A DNA stretch of 64,000 nucleotides from Carya illinoinensis (lineage: Eukaryota; Streptophyta; Magnoliopsida; Fagales; Juglandaceae). The notes under the pieces were generated by a model. That model worked only from the letters and a program-made list of their open reading frames with translations. It was not told the origin of the DNA and did not search any database. Positions within the stretch are counted from its first letter, which is position 1, and every line of letters starts with the position of its first letter. This document shows, piece by piece, positions 1-12,773 of this stretch. The position numbers were made by a program, and so were the translations under genes. The stretch covers positions 12,937,001 to 13,001,000 of the forward strand of contig NC_056761.1 of the NCBI RefSeq assembly GCF_018687715.1, written 5' to 3'.

Positions 1-1635
1 TGATACGTCGTACGTGGAATGGAGGATGCGTAGATTCTCTCTCGAGGGAATAATTAAAGACTGCTGGTCTGCTGAACAAATGTCAGAACTGCAGTTTTTC
101 ACCATCGCATCTTAAATATTTTTCATTTAACAACATTATTTAGATTTTTACGTTTAACTAAAGGCCTTCTTTGTAAAATTCTTACATAAAATTCAAGAAA
201 ATTATGATTATAAGTAGTTCTGGTAATCACTTGTTAAAAAACTAACAAGAGGTAATGTGTCAATTTTTGATTGTATGAAATGTGACATCAATATCTAATT
301 CAGCCAATCCAAGGCTAATACATGATAATTCTCCTATTAAGTTTTTATCTAGAATTTGACAGGAGTACTTGATTACAAGTTTTTTGAAATTAGGTTTCAA
401 TTTTTCTCAATTAAAAATTGAAATATCGAATTGCAAAAATATAAGACAATAACCATTTCTTTCTTCTTTTTTTTTAATAGAAAAATGATATTTGTAATCA
501 TAAAGTGTGTAAATGCTACGAAATTTATTTGAAAAAAGTAAGTAAATAAGAAATTCACATAAAAAAATTAATTAATTAATTAATAATAAACCTTATTCTT
601 TTTTAAAATAATTATGCGATATCTACGTAATCTATACTGTATGTAACATTATTCATTTTCGAATGAGAGGAAAGGGATATGAGATAGGTTAGGGGAAGTT
701 TGAGTGGCGTGGAATTTGCCAACTTAGTTGTTTGTATTATTTGTGCCATGGAATAGGGATTGATAATGTTTGCAAATATTATTCAAAGGAATTATGTAGA
801 CTCATTATGATGATGGATTGGTCACATTCACTTCATTAACTGTCCCAACCTTGTCCAAAAAGAATGTTTGCAATACAACAAGACGCAGTGGGAAATTTCT
901 TAAGGGAGAAAGAAGACAGATAAACTAGACTTTATAATATTTATTATTATTTATATAAATATTTTAAATAGTATTAGGTAGTGTTACTCTATCTTCTCAA
1001 TTTGTATATTTGGTGTGCCCTTAGTGTAAATTGTATTTTTTTTTTTTTACTTTTTTATTTCAAGAATTTTTTAAACATGTTTAAATATTTTTAAAAAATA
1101 AAAAAGATATCAATACATTAATAATCACTTTCTTAATTAGTAAGTAAAAAGAAAATTAAATATATGAGCGGTCAAAATGGAGGACATATTAGCATTATTC
1201 AATGAGTAATATTAGGTTTAAGTCTCAAATGTACAAACCTTGTACAAGTATTTTGTAAAAATATGAGCTAAAAAAAAAATGAGTCTTTTTCACACTTTTC
1301 TATAGTAAAATCCACTTTTTTATAAAGAATTTGTGCAAAATTTATACATTCAAGATTTGTACATATAGCATTTCTCATTTATGAAAAAGAACTATGCACA
1401 GATGTTATGGTCCTTCCAATTCCAAATCAAAGGGTCATGTTTTCCGGTTTTTAGCCAAAAGGGCACCACGTGTTAACAAATCCCTTTTATAATTGTGGAG
1501 TAGAGGAATGGTCCCAACATTAGAGTTATTATAGCAGCATAAATTAAAGGAGGGGAATATTGAAGAGTGGAAGCAAATGAATATTTTGATTCCAAGTTTC
1601 TTGGATTGATTAGGTAATACAATGACACCTATAAA
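1..1635. other. AT-rich intergenic sequence, no gene seen
   Basis: No open frame of convincing length or recognisable domain is present on either strand. The stretch is AT-rich, with homopolymer runs (for example around 1029-1050). Its sequence near 480-660 resembles the short AT-rich MITE-like pieces seen elsewhere in the window, such as 58.56-58.74 kb and 55.58-55.75 kb. I see nothing else I can name. Confidence 0.6.
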
Positions 1636-1846
1636 ACGTTTGATTTAGTTTGGTTTCCAAACTTATTTAAATTCATCTCATCTAATTATTACAATTTTTT
1701 TAAATTTTAACACAAAATATAATAAATAATTCAATTTTTTTAAATTTTAAAATAATAATAATATTAAAAAATAATATTCTAACAATATTTTATTTAATTT
1801 TTAATTTTTATCTCAACTTAACTTAATATCCAAAGACAAACTTTAT
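1636..1846. mobile_element. MITE, GATGAGATG/CATCTCATC family, copy 1
   Basis: A roughly 200-bp inverted-repeat element. The left end carries a GTTTGGTTT motif followed by CATCTCATCTAATTATTAC. The interior is AT-rich, with AATAATATTAAAAAATAATATTC and TATTTTATT motifs. The right end reads ATCTCAACTTAACTTAATATCCAAA. The same design recurs at 8.94, 11.41, 15.98 and 60.07 kb, in both orientations. No transposase is encoded. The superfamily cannot be fixed without a consensus. Confidence 0.7.
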
Positions 1847-2996
1847 GTCAAAAGTTATAAACAACTTGATCTTGTATCAAAAGGCTCCCTCTCTCTCTAA
1901 AATAACCTTTTCGATCTCCACCTTTCTAAATACTCAAAAGCTCTCGTGTTTAGGGGAGTGAGGACTTCCTCCCTCCTCTCCTGTTCTTCAGTTAATGTCT
2001 ATAGTATTTTTTATTTTTTGCACTTTTTTCTCTATTGGGTTTGAAAATAACTAATCTATTGTTTTTTTGGCTACCAAATCTGTACATGCACCGCCCATGC
2101 TGAACATAAGCCCTTCGAGCCGTCGTTGCTTCGAAATCCAGACTATTACACGTGTGGCATGGCATCAGTGGATTTATTGGCCTCAAATTTTCAAAATGCG
2201 CCCAACCAAACCGCATTCATGTCAACGCATAGGCCGTAGTGCAACTACAATGGCCGAACCTCATTTGGTATTATCATCGACAATACTGGTTTTCTGTCTA
2301 TGGATATTCCATTGTATTCTTGTTTTTTTTTAATTAGATCATGGAGGCAATGTAAGTAAAACTCTCATACAAAATGCACTAGAATAGTCGATTGTAGTTA
2401 GGCTTGGGCAATGGGGGTTCATCCTGGACACATCGTGCATCCCTCCTGGCTCGTGTGGTAGCGGGCAAATAATTCACCTGGTCTACCGGGCAAGCGAACA
2501 TGGTAGGAAATTTTTTTTGAACCAAACGAGGCATCGAGTACGATATCCACCTGTCCACCCGTGCCACCTATATATATATATATATATATATAAACCCTAA
2601 TTTATGTTTCTAACCGTAGTTGTCTGGCCACTTCTCAGTTCTCACCCCATCTTCTTCTTTTTCTGACCAACTAGGTATCCACGACCACACAACGTGGTTG
2701 CAAACTAGAGACTCGTGACCTAACAACATTATTTGGTATCAAATTGATTTTTGTTCAATTTTTTGTTGGATTTTCATTCAATTTTTGCTGGTTGATTTAT
2801 ATGTTGCTTTCGTTTGGTTTGATATTTGTTGGATGATTTGTCATTGTTAGATTAGTGCAGTGTTTTGTTGAATTTGGGTTAGTAGTTTGGAACTCCATCT
2901 CTGTCTCGCTCTCAGTCACTCTAGGTCTCCGTCTCCATCTTGAGTGGCCGAACGACTTGTTGGTCAATTTTTCAGTTAGTCTAGCCGGGTGGGGCT
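1847..2996. other. Intergenic sequence with a (TA)n microsatellite
   Basis: Short open frames occur between 1992 and 2567, but they are mutually overlapping, low in complexity and match nothing I know. A (TA)n tract lies at about 2570-2592. No gene is supported. Confidence 0.5.
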
Positions 2997-4625
2997 ACTC
3001 GTCCACATAAGATAGGGCTGGTAAGGGCTGAGCACTGACAATATCGGAGTCGGAGTGGCCTACCTTCAACTCCGACTCCTACTTTGTCGGAGGTTGAATT
3101 CGACCTCCTACTCCGACTCCAATTTGCATAGCTTTCGATCCAACTCCGACTACGACACTCTCGGAGTCGGAGTCGGATTTAGACTTTTTTTCTTAGCTCA
3201 TTTGGAACTTCAATTTGACAATTTTGAGCTCTCACTAATCAGATTGGACTTTCAAATTTCATTTTTTTTTAAGAAAATATTTTTTTCAAATTTCAATTTT
3301 ATTAAAACATAACCAAAATTGAAAAAAAATAAATCATTGTACAAATTCATGTTTTTTTAAGGAAAATATCATCATTCATTTATTTATCAAGAGAAACTTA
3401 AATTCATGACCATCTTATGCGGGAATATCCACATATCAACCATTTGGAGCTCCATCAGTACATTACTGGACTGATTTAGACTAAACTGCTGCTGATACTC
3501 TTTATAGATAAACGTCCAAAAGACAGCACTCTACCTAAAGAGAGACTCAACCTCACCCTTCATAGAAATGGAAGACTCAATCTCTACAAACACAATTATC
3601 AAAGAGATGAACTCTTTTTTTATTTTTACTATACAATAAGAAAAACAAGAATGAGAAATGATGGATTACAGTTTGGATCAACTCCGATAGACTTTGATAG
3701 CGCGTAAAGGCAATAAGTTTGTCTCTTTTCAGCCACGAAAGTCAGGTTTGAAAGATTTGATTGTGGCGTTTCGGGTGATCTGATGCATGTGGCCAGAAAA
3801 GGGTGGCGTGTGAGGACCACAAGCAGTTGTGAGAGGTGCGTAAGGACCACTCGCGGTGAAATCTGCAAAACAACCACTATCCTCCAAACTATTTACGGCA
3901 AGAGAGTCTTCTTATGCTTCTCGTGTCTTTCGAGAGTTGTCAAAAAACTGTAAATCTGACTTTTTCATCCTTAAAAAAAGAAAAATAAATTAAGAAATAA
4001 GGAAAGGAGAGGGAGAAAAGGATGAGAAATGAGGGAAGGAGAGGAAGGAGGCGCGAAAATCAATTCATTAGTTTTTTTTTTTTTTTATAAGTGAAAGAAA
4101 GGGTTTCGAAAGGAGAATTGCTTAATGTTATTATAGATTAGTATTATGTGTTATTATATATTAATGTATATACATTAGTATTACATGTTGTTATGAATTT
4201 ATATATTTGTGTTTATACATGATACATTGTTATTAAATATTATTATACATTTGTTATTATATAATTAGTTGTTATTATACATTAGTGTTACGTGATAGTA
4301 ATAGTTAATAGTATGGTATTTACATGTACTAAATTATTATAAGTCAATTTAGTCTATTTATATTATAGTATAAATATATTATTTTATAATAATTTACTCA
4401 TACTAGTATATTATTAAATTTAACTAACTATATAAGTTATAGTTATATAGTACATATATGATTAATATATAAAAAATACATATATTTTTATAAAATATGT
4501 ATAATATTAGAGTCGGAGGTGGAATTAGAGTTAGGGTTAGTACATCATTATTTTTAGCAGAGCCAGAACGGAATTGAAGTCGGATTCAAATTTTCAGATT
4601 TTTTTTCAACTCTAAAGCCGGGACA
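2997..4625. mobile_element. TCGGAG-rich non-autonomous element with an AT-rich core
   Basis: The left part (3040-3180) contains many TCGGAGTCGGAGT units and their complement ACTCCGACTCC. Related units return at the right end (4505-4620: GGAGTCGGAGGTGG, GAAGTCGGATTC), followed by a CTCTAAAGCC motif. This subterminal repeat design is typical of hAT-like non-autonomous elements in plants. The 3.35-4.05 kb core looks like a separate insertion: read on the minus strand it ends in a TGATAAATAAATGAATG-type tail, as some LINE 3' ends do. Exact ends and target duplication were not resolved. Confidence 0.45.
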
Positions 4626-5289
4626 AAAAGTGGTGTCTTTTTACTAATTGTTGCGTATAGAATTACTGAAATTTTAATGCCACGACTAGTTGATAGATCA
4701 TTTCAAACCACTTTATGCGGTCCTCTCTTAGCTAAGCTAAGAATATGGGCTCGAACCTATGTTCATTGTTTTTTTTTATCTTTTTTGTTTTACCCCATCT
4801 CCCTCCGAACAACATAATTATTCTAATGGAGCTTTTGTACTCCACCTGCTTCACTTAACACCTTTTGTTGGAGAACTCTCGGCTTCCTCGCTGCAAATGG
4901 GAATAACACATGTCAGTTCTCGATTGGCTAACACGTGATATCAGACTATGAATACGCCGTGTTAATCAATCAGTGATTGATGGGTATCATTATAATGAAA
5001 AAAATTTAATTATAAGTATAGTTGTATATTAATTTAATATAATTAATTAAAAAATAAATTTTATTAATAATATTATTAATTTAAATTTTAAATATAAATA
5101 AATCAGTATTTATCTATAGATTAATACGTAATTTTATTTATATATAATAAAACTCTATCACTAATTATATATCCTAACATTGTGTTTGAATGAATGAAAT
5201 TCAACTTATCTAAATTATTGATAAGATTTATTATTTTTAAACTTTTTATAAACAAAACTTATATTCATATCAATCTATTTCATACATTT

Positions 5290-5545
5290 TAATTTAAAAA
5301 GTTAAATTCATTTCAACTCCGACTTGCATAGCTTTTAATCCGACTTTGACTTTGATTCCAACTATCATATCAGAGTCAAATTTAGACTTTTTTCTTAACC
5401 TATTTAAAATTTAAATTTGATAATTTTGGAGTCTCATTTATTGGTTTAGGCTTTTTTTTTTTTCACTATTTCTTATGTTTTAAATTAAAAACTTAAACTC
5501 ATCAATTTTAAAAAAATTAAATTTATATTAATAAAACTTATAAAA
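5290..5545. repeat. Diverged second copy of the TCGGAG element
   Basis: The segment reading TTTCAACTCCGACTTGCATAG, and the following text to about 5460, matches 3115-3240 in order (TTGCATAGCTTT, TCGGATTTAGACTTTTTT, TTTGACAATTTTGAG) with many substitutions. It is therefore an older copy of the same family, lying just upstream of the PPR gene. Confidence 0.5.
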
Positions 5546-5687
5546 TATTATTATTTATAACTGGCCAGAGTTTAATTAATTACTTAAATTTTTTACTTTG
5601 CGTTTCGAGTCTGGACTTTGGAGATAACACTTCCCGCCGCTTTATTACAATGATCTGCCGGATCTGACCGTTACACAAGCGAAGACG

Positions 5688-7805
5688 ATGCTAATATTTC
5701 GCACCACTTTTCGTAATTTTATAATTCCGCTCGCTTCCTTTTCGTCCTCTCTTTCACGCTCTAATTTCTCCGGATGCTTCCTGGGCATGGTCGATTACGC
5801 CAAATCAAGCACTCCCTCTCACAAATCATTGCTGTCTGGTCACCTAAAGAACCACAGATTAGACGCAGCTCGAGCGCTCCTCGATAACATCCCCGTTCTC
5901 GATGCGACTCTATGCACCATGATGATCAACGGTTATGCCAGAAATGATAGACTCCGCGATGCCTTGGAGCTGTTTTACGAAATCCCGGATACAGACGTTG
6001 TTTGTTGGAATTCGATTGTTAAAGGGTGTTTGGATTGTGGGGACTTGAGTATGGCCGTGAAGCTTTTTGGTGAAATGCCTGAAAGGAATGTTGTTTCTTG
6101 GACCACGATGGTGAATGGGTTCTTTCAGTTCGGGAGAGTTGAGATGGCTGAGCGCTTTTTTTGGGAGATGCCGGTGAGGGATGTGGCAGCGTGGAATTCA
6201 ATGCTTTATGGGTATTGTGGTAGTGGTAGAGTTGACGATGCTATGAGATTGTTTGACAAGATGCCTTTTCGTAATGTGATATCATGGACTTCGATGATTA
6301 GTGGGCTTGATCAGAATGGGAAGGGCATTGAAGCTTTGTGTCTTTTTAGGCAGATGGTAGATTCTGGTGTTGAGCCCACTGTGACCACGTTGGTTTGTGT
6401 GTTAACAGCTTGTGCAAATATACCAGCTCTCCATCTAGGTGTTCAGATTCATGGACAGAATATTAAGTTAGGGTACTGCTTTGATGAATTTATATCTGCT
6501 TCACTTATAACATTTTATGCAAATTGCAAGCAAACAGAGAATGCTGGTAAGGCTTTCGATGAGGTAATGCATAAAAATGTAGTTGTATGGACAGCTCTTG
6601 TAACCGGATATGGTTCAAATGGTAAGTATCAGGATGCATTGACAGTTTTTGGGGACATGATAAAGATGGGTGTCCTTCCTAATCAATCTTCTTTCACCAG
6701 TGCTTTGAATTCATGTTGTGGATTAGAGGCTCTTGATAGGGGCAAAGAGGTCCATGCAGTAGCTATTAAGCTAGGTTTAGAGACTGAAGTCTTCGTGGGT
6801 AATTCTAACATTGTCATGTATACTAAATGTGGAAATATAATTGATGGCTTAGCTGTATTCAAAAGAATTCGTAACAAGAATATTGTCTCATGGAACTCAA
6901 TTATTGTTGGTTGTGCACAGCATGGGTGTGGCTTCTGGGCTCTGACTCTCTTTAGCCAAATGATACGTATGGGGGTGGACCCGGATGAAATCACATTCAC
7001 AGGTTTGCTTTCTGCATGTAGCCATTCCAGGATGTTACAGAAAGGGAGATGTGTTTTCAAATATTTCAGTGAAGGTAAACATATTGAGATGAAGCTTGAA
7101 CACTATGCATGTATGGTTGATGTCCTAGGTCGATGTGGTGAGTTGGAAGAAGCAGAGGAGTTAATAAGACGCATGCCTATGAAGGCAAATTCCATGGTAT
7201 GGCTAGCTTTGCTTAGTGCTTGTAGGATGCATTCTAACTTGAATGCGGCTGAAAGAGCTGCAAAATGCCTTTTTGATTTAGAACCAAATTGTAGTGCTGC
7301 ATATGTGTTATTATCTAATTTATATGCATCTGCAAATAGATGGGGTGATGTCTCCAGGATACGGGGGAAGATGAAACATAGTGGGATCATAAAAGAACCA
7401 GGATCCAGTTGGGTTATTCTTAGGGGACTGAGGCATAAATTTCTTTCTGGAGAAACGTCCCACCCACTCAGCCAAAAAATATATGAAAAGCTTGACTGGT
7501 TGGGAGGAAAGATGAAGGAATTTGGTTATGTTCCCGATCAACAGTTTGCTTTGCATGATGTTGAGGTTGAACAAAAGGAAGAGATGCTGTCTTACCATAG
7601 CGAAAGGCTAGCCATTGGATTTGGGTTGATTAGTACTGTAGAGGGGAGTACAATAATAGTAATGAAGAATCTTCGCGTGTGTGGTGACTGCCATTCTGCC
7701 ATTAAGCTCATAGCTAAGATTGTTGGGCGGGAGATCGTTGTAAGAGATTCCAGCCGTTTTCATCACTTCAGGGATGGTCTTTGCTCTTGTGGGGATTATT
7801 GGTAG
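5688..7805 (+). CDS. PLS-class pentatricopeptide repeat protein with E/E+ and DYW domains
   Basis: A 705-residue intronless protein, as is usual for plant PPR genes. The N-terminus (about 1-35) is rich in Arg, Ser and Phe and acid-poor, like an organellar transit peptide. Degenerate 31-36-residue PPR repeats fill roughly 45-540 (VVCWNSIVKGCL, VVSWTTMVNGF, VISWTSMISG, IVSWNSIIVGC). An E/E+ region follows, then a DYW domain from about 611 (GYVPD) to the terminal DYW tripeptide at 703-705. The deaminase zinc signature is present: H637-x-E639 with C665-x2-C668. H692/H693 and C699-x-C701 fit the second zinc site. DYW proteins carry out site-specific C-to-U editing of mitochondrial or plastid RNA. 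From memory the closest named relative is the Arabidopsis At5g46460 type, predicted mitochondrial; its target here is unknown. No lesion is visible. The first ATG gives a plausible targeting peptide. Confidence 0.93.
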   Translation: MLIFRTTFRNFIIPLASFSSSLSRSNFSGCFLGMVDYAKSSTPSHKSLLSGHLKNHRLDAARALLDNIPVLDATLCTMMINGYARNDRLRDALELFYEIPDTDVVCWNSIVKGCLDCGDLSMAVKLFGEMPERNVVSWTTMVNGFFQFGRVEMAERFFWEMPVRDVAAWNSMLYGYCGSGRVDDAMRLFDKMPFRNVISWTSMISGLDQNGKGIEALCLFRQMVDSGVEPTVTTLVCVLTACANIPALHLGVQIHGQNIKLGYCFDEFISASLITFYANCKQTENAGKAFDEVMHKNVVVWTALVTGYGSNGKYQDALTVFGDMIKMGVLPNQSSFTSALNSCCGLEALDRGKEVHAVAIKLGLETEVFVGNSNIVMYTKCGNIIDGLAVFKRIRNKNIVSWNSIIVGCAQHGCGFWALTLFSQMIRMGVDPDEITFTGLLSACSHSRMLQKGRCVFKYFSEGKHIEMKLEHYACMVDVLGRCGELEEAEELIRRMPMKANSMVWLALLSACRMHSNLNAAERAAKCLFDLEPNCSAAYVLLSNLYASANRWGDVSRIRGKMKHSGIIKEPGSSWVILRGLRHKFLSGETSHPLSQKIYEKLDWLGGKMKEFGYVPDQQFALHDVEVEQKEEMLSYHSERLAIGFGLISTVEGSTIIVMKNLRVCGDCHSAIKLIAKIVGREIVVRDSSRFHHFRDGLCSCGDYW

Positions 7806-9825
7806 TTCTGGTCATTTATTTATAGGATGCACTTCTGTGGAATTGTGTTGAGGGGCTTTATAATACTTGAAATGATTTGAAGTAGAGCATGTTCATGCAT
7901 ATCATATCATGCCCATTGAATCAGCAATACTGTTTAAAGATTGGTGAGATTAAGAGTCTCCTTGGCTATCTTAAATGTGGTTTGGAAACACACCAGTTTG
8001 GCTAGTTTAAGTTGCCTCAGGTGTAGATAATTTTAAGGAGTTCCTCAAATGTAGATACTGAGGCATTAAGTGATAGCTGGTCTGAACTTGGGCAGAGAAG
8101 TAATCTGGTCTCGAAGAAACATTCTTTATACCCAGTGGTACGTTTAGCAGGAAAACTCTCTTCCTCGATATTCCTTTACATCAATTAAAGGAGCATGTGA
8201 CTGCTGGTGATGGTTTTGGCATAAGAAATGGGAGTTCTCATAAGGAGCTCTGCAAGCAAAACTGCTTCTGCTGATGTTATACGCCAACGGTCAGTAGCAA
8301 AACCGTTTTCTGTGAGCTTCCATGCCTCAAAATTCACTAGATTCAATTAGTGGTACGAAAGGAGTATTGAATGCTTAAGAAAGACAATTAAACGAGGTGG
8401 AATTATTTAAGGAAAATGATTGGCACACTGGGGCTCATTCACTGGTTCTGCATGGGATATGCAAAAATCTTAGTGTGCATACACTGTTCAAGTGAAGGAA
8501 CACTACCCCAACCATAGGTTGCAGGATGTGGACTGCTGGATATAGAATTTAAAGAATGCAGCAGAACAGGAGCACCAGAAAAAAATGGAACCTGACAGCG
8601 ATGTGAAATCAGTGGGTGAAGAGGTCATCAGAGAACGGAAGGCAGTTTAAAGCTAAAATGTTATCTATAGGCTACCTCTCTAGGCAAGACAATAGGAGCA
8701 TTCTTGCTACTAAAATGTTGTGTTAGCGATGACAAGTAATTGCTACTTTACGTTATAGTCATGAAGAAACTGGTGGGACTTGTTGATCTAGCTAATGAGA
8801 AAGATAGAAATTGTGTTCTGTGAATTTTACACTCATATGCTTTATGCTTTGGCTTGCATTAACTGTTGCTAACCTTTGGAAGAGGTAATTAGGTAACAAG
8901 TTGGCTGGTTTCATATGGTAGACTCATTTGGTTATGCAGTTCAGATGAGATGAGATGAGATGTTTTATTAAAAAGTTGAATAAAATATTGTTATAATATT
9001 ATTTTTGTTTTAAGATTTAAAAAGGTTGAATTGTTTATTATATCTTGTGTGAGAGTTTGAGAAAGTTGTAATGATTATATGAGATGAGATGAGATGGTTT
9101 GGTTTTGTGTATCCAATCTAGCCCTCTGGGGAAACCATTATAATTATAGTTGTGGCACATGCTTCATTTTAGATTAAAATTGACTTGCTTTCTTTTAGAT
9201 ACTTCAGCCTGAGGGACAATTTAAATAAGAAATTAAATATGCTTCCAAAAATCAAAGAAAAAGGTCCTTTCTACAGAAAATAAGAAATTAAATAAGAAAC
9301 GATGATGATTATTGATGAGGGATGCTAGATTTCTGTCATGTTTCAGTATAATGCAACGAGTCCTTAATTTGCTCTTCTTTTTTTCTTGTTTTTTTTTTTT
9401 TCAGTGAACCGTAGCAACTCTAGAGTAATGCAGCTTTTGCAACATGATCAGGACATTTGGTTGCATTTATCATGCCCAGGGAAAAATATATCTTGGACTC
9501 CTAATTAAGTAGTAGCTAAATTATCACTTTTGCTATACTGAACAGTAAATAGCAAGGTTCCCATCGTCATTGAGCTTATCAGAGATGCATTGGCATAACC
9601 ATCACCTTCGAACTAAACATCATTTAAAGGAAGAGATATGCTATATATTTATTCTTCATCGTTTCATCATCCCTTACTTAACACGAAATAACATCGAATG
9701 ATAAAAATAAAATGTCTGTTATTTTCCACATTTATCAATGATTTGTATTTCTCAGAGCGCAAACATTGCTTTAGCCATGCATGCGACCTTCTCCCTCTCT
9801 CTGTACATCATTCTTGTCTGTTAAA
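7806..9825. other. 3' flank of the PPR gene and intergenic sequence
   Basis: Transcribed-looking, less AT-rich sequence follows the PPR stop for several hundred bases and probably includes its 3' UTR. No second gene is supported. A MITE sits at 8943-9112. The last 50 bases before 9826 are the likely 3' UTR of the minus-strand RING gene. Confidence 0.5.
8943..9112. mobile_element. MITE, GATGAGATG family, copy 2
   Basis: GATGAGATGAGATGAGATG opens the element. An interior with AAGTTGAATAAAATATTG and GAATTGTTTATTATAT follows, and it closes with GAGATGAGATGAGATGGTTTGG. Same family as 1636-1846, in the opposite orientation. Confidence 0.75.
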
Positions 9826-12773
9826 TTAAAATAAAAACTCGTAATACATTAAAAACAGAGCATCTGGGATATCCATAGGCAGGCTGTTTATGAAGAGATA
9901 GAACCGTAGTATATCCTCCTTCAATACGGTGTGAGTGTCTACTACATCATTACTGCATGTCAGAACCCATAAGTCTCCCGAATTCACTCTCTTTAAAGCT
10001 CCTCGGCAAAATGGGCAAGATTCTGACCTTGTGTTCCTTTGACATACAAAAGCAAACGAAGACTGTAACTTAAGAATCACAGCTACTCACCATCATTACA
10101 AATTGACAGAATAATGGCAAGCAAAGGAGGAAAATGAGATGGGGGAATACCAGTCATGGTAGCAATTGATGCACATGGCATGACAGCAATTTGGCAAAAC
10201 TATTTTGGTGCATGGCTCCAAACAGATCCCACACTCATCTTCTCGCTCCAAATCTACATCTGAGAGCTTCTTCCACCTATCCTCTGATTTCTTTCTGACT
10301 GCCATCCCCAAGCCATGAAATTCACCTCCAGGAGTTTTCAAGTCTAATGAGTCATTGTGCAGACGTTGGAGAGATGGTAATATAACAGCTGCAGTAACGA
10401 GTATAATCAGTAAGTGAAGAATCAGCACAACACATGAATATTATATCATTTTACTCAAATATTTCTATTTTTTAAAATTTTAAAAGAGTACTGCTACAAC
10501 CACAAAAAGTTACACAAAAGTAATCCCACAAACTGACGTGGCTTCATGTAATCCGTTAGATCTACTTTATATTAAAAATAACTTTACAATTTGACAAACC
10601 ACATCATGTTATATCAATTTGTAGGATTACTTTTTTGTAATTCATTTGTAGGTAGAGTATTTCCCTTTTGAAAAACCCTTTCGGTGAAGCAAATTATAAT
10701 CATAGTAAGCTAGTTATACTCATGGTCTAATTATATCCTTTCGATGAATTTTAACATTGTTTACATACAATAGAATTCTCCAATTGTAGCTTTCCTTCCA
10801 AATGAAGAGAGATCTGGCTTCCCATCTGTGCACACCTAAATAAGAAAGCAATTAACAAACATACCAAACTTCAAAAAAATGGGAACCATCTCATATTCAG
10901 ACTTGCATTGTATCTCATAAGTACACAAGTAGAAACTAACCTTATATACAACTATGTGACAAAGGTTTAAATAACTTGAAAGTATACATTTATATGAGCA
11001 ATCAATCCATTGAAGCAGAAACAGAAAAATGGGCGCCAAGTGATCGTAAGCCAATTTCAGATGAAAACAATCGCCACCCTTGCGTCTTGGGACTGAAGCA
11101 GCCCTGCATACATTTTAATTCAGACTGATAAAAAATATCCTCTTATTTATTTATATATATATATATATATATCTTGGTCCACCAATTGGATGACCCTGCT
11201 AGTCCTCCCTAGCTCAGAGCCTCAGTTGTAATAAACTAAGATAACTTTATCCTGATGAAGGCAAACCATGCATCTATAAATTTATGGTATAAACTTAAAT
11301 TTGACGTGGGTGTGGTCTAACAGACAATCATAACTGACATTTCATATTTCATGCAAACCCCGGATTGTTTTACTTAGACTTCAAATTTTTATTCATTGTT
11401 GGGCATGAGGAGTCTCATTTGTTTTCACAACCATTCTCATCTCATTTTATTTCATCTAATCATTACAACTTTTCCAAATTCCCACACCAAATAAAATAAA
11501 CAATTCAACTTTTTCTAATCCTAAAACAAACATAATATTAAAAAAAATATATTCTAATAATATTTTATTCAATTTTCAACTTTTATCTCAACTCATCTAA
11601 TCTGCGAAAACAAACGAGGCTAAGACTCAAGTTTTCAATTCATATTCCTTCCATACTAGGGTCAATTAGTAGATGAATCCAAACAAAAAATTTGTTCCAA
11701 CTTTCAGCAGTACAGTCTTAATTTCTTAAGGACCACAATGAAGTATTCAAAGAAATAATACAATCCTCCAAACCACCAAGACTCAAGATGGTTCTCTTTG
11801 AAAGATTACAACCAGTAATAGAAATGATCATGATCAAATTCAATAAAAAAGGTTGGAGTATAAACAACTGGTTGAAATCACTCAGAACCCAGTGCCTCAC
11901 ATTCTCACAAAAGAGAATCTTCACTGTAATGCTTTTGGTGAGGCTAGAATAGTGAGAGTCACCATCTTGGGCTGAAGCCACTTAGGGCATGAACTAAAGC
12001 TACCAAGTCTCTAAATACTTACTCATAGAATCCAAACTCCTAATAGGGCACGGAATGTCAAATTGTTTGTCTTTAATGCTTGCAAGGTATATCCAATTAT
12101 TCGAGTGTTGAAATCCATTCCTTTATGGATACTCGAGTAGGATTCTCATCCAAATATGAATTTGAGTCAGCATTCAACAAATCTACACCCTTAAAGTCTT
12201 TCAACTTTGTCATCACAACTTCAAATTGATTTAAACTTCATCAAGCTTGACAACATCTCCCTAAAATGTCTACTCCAAAACATAGCAAGATAAGAGAGAA
12301 TTTTTAAGTACCACACACCACTCAATTCAAGCCACCTAAACCAATAATAAAATCACAGCCAATCCAATAGTTTCACGTTAAATAATCAGTCCGAGTTGTA
12401 GTCTTTCTAAAAGGCATTTCCAATTACTGCCATTAAAAGTAAAACCGACTTGGTTAATTCTTAAACATGCAAACTAAGACTGAAATACAAAAAGGAGGCA
12501 AACAAAAAAATTCCCATCAAGAACCACAATCAATTCGGTTGAAAGGCACATTGCTACCAGAAGCCCATTACTAAATTTTGCAGAAACACAATTACATTCG
12601 CACGTCAAAAAACCACAATTTCATCATTAAACTTAAACAGCTGATTAAAATAAAACATCGAGAGAGAGATATAGAGCTCACAGCACATTAGCGCGCTGAA
12701 TATCAGCCTCGAGAACCTTGAGGAACTCCTGATAAGAAGATCCAGAAGCAGGCTGCTGAAAACAATCCCACAT
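9826..12773 (-). CDS. AIRP2: RING-type E3 ubiquitin ligase, AIRP2-like, five exons
   Basis: Coding exons on the minus strand: 12773-12682, 11103-10941, 10835-10769, 10388-10151 and 10036-9826. All junctions are GT-AG and in phase, and together give 256 residues plus stop. The first ATG starts MWDCFQQ. Residues around 60-85 form a conserved hydrophobic block (APIFLFLLQW). A C3HC4 RING follows: C160-x2-C163, C175-x-H177, C180-x2-C183, C194-x2-C197. The C-terminus RFYLFINSLP and the PDALF motif match the AIRP2 subfamily as I remember it. AIRP2 is a cytosolic ubiquitin ligase that promotes abscisic-acid and drought responses in Arabidopsis; its role here is inferred. Intron 1 (1.58 kb) and intron 3 each hold a MITE. 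Nothing suggests inactivation. The leader contains a uORF and a probable intron. Confidence 0.9.
10487..10662. mobile_element. Short MITE in intron 3 of the AIRP2-like gene
   Basis: Imperfect terminal inverted repeats of about 45 bp. The left end reads TACTGCTACAACCACAAA, then TTACACAAAAGTAATCC. The reverse complement of the right end reads ATACTCTACCTACAAATG, then TTACAAAAAAGTAATCC. It lies wholly within intron 3 (10389-10768). No coding capacity. Confidence 0.75.
11152..11172. repeat. (AT)n microsatellite in intron 1
   Basis: About ten AT dinucleotides, located 50 bp upstream (in gene sense) of the exon 2 acceptor. Confidence 0.9.
11409..11622. mobile_element. MITE, CATCTCATC family, copy 3, in intron 1 of the AIRP2-like gene
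   Basis: Starts near TCTCATTTGTTTTCACAACC with CATTCTCATCTCATTTTATTTC. The family interior follows (ATTACAACTTTTCCAAATTC, AACAATTCAACTTTTTCTAA) and it ends CTCAACTCATCTAATC before AAACAAACGAGGC. It is the best-preserved copy in the window. Confidence 0.8.

Noticed and set aside
6019..7598. Minus-strand open frames opposite the PPR gene
   Set aside because: Shadows of the real plus-strand coding sequence; no domains.
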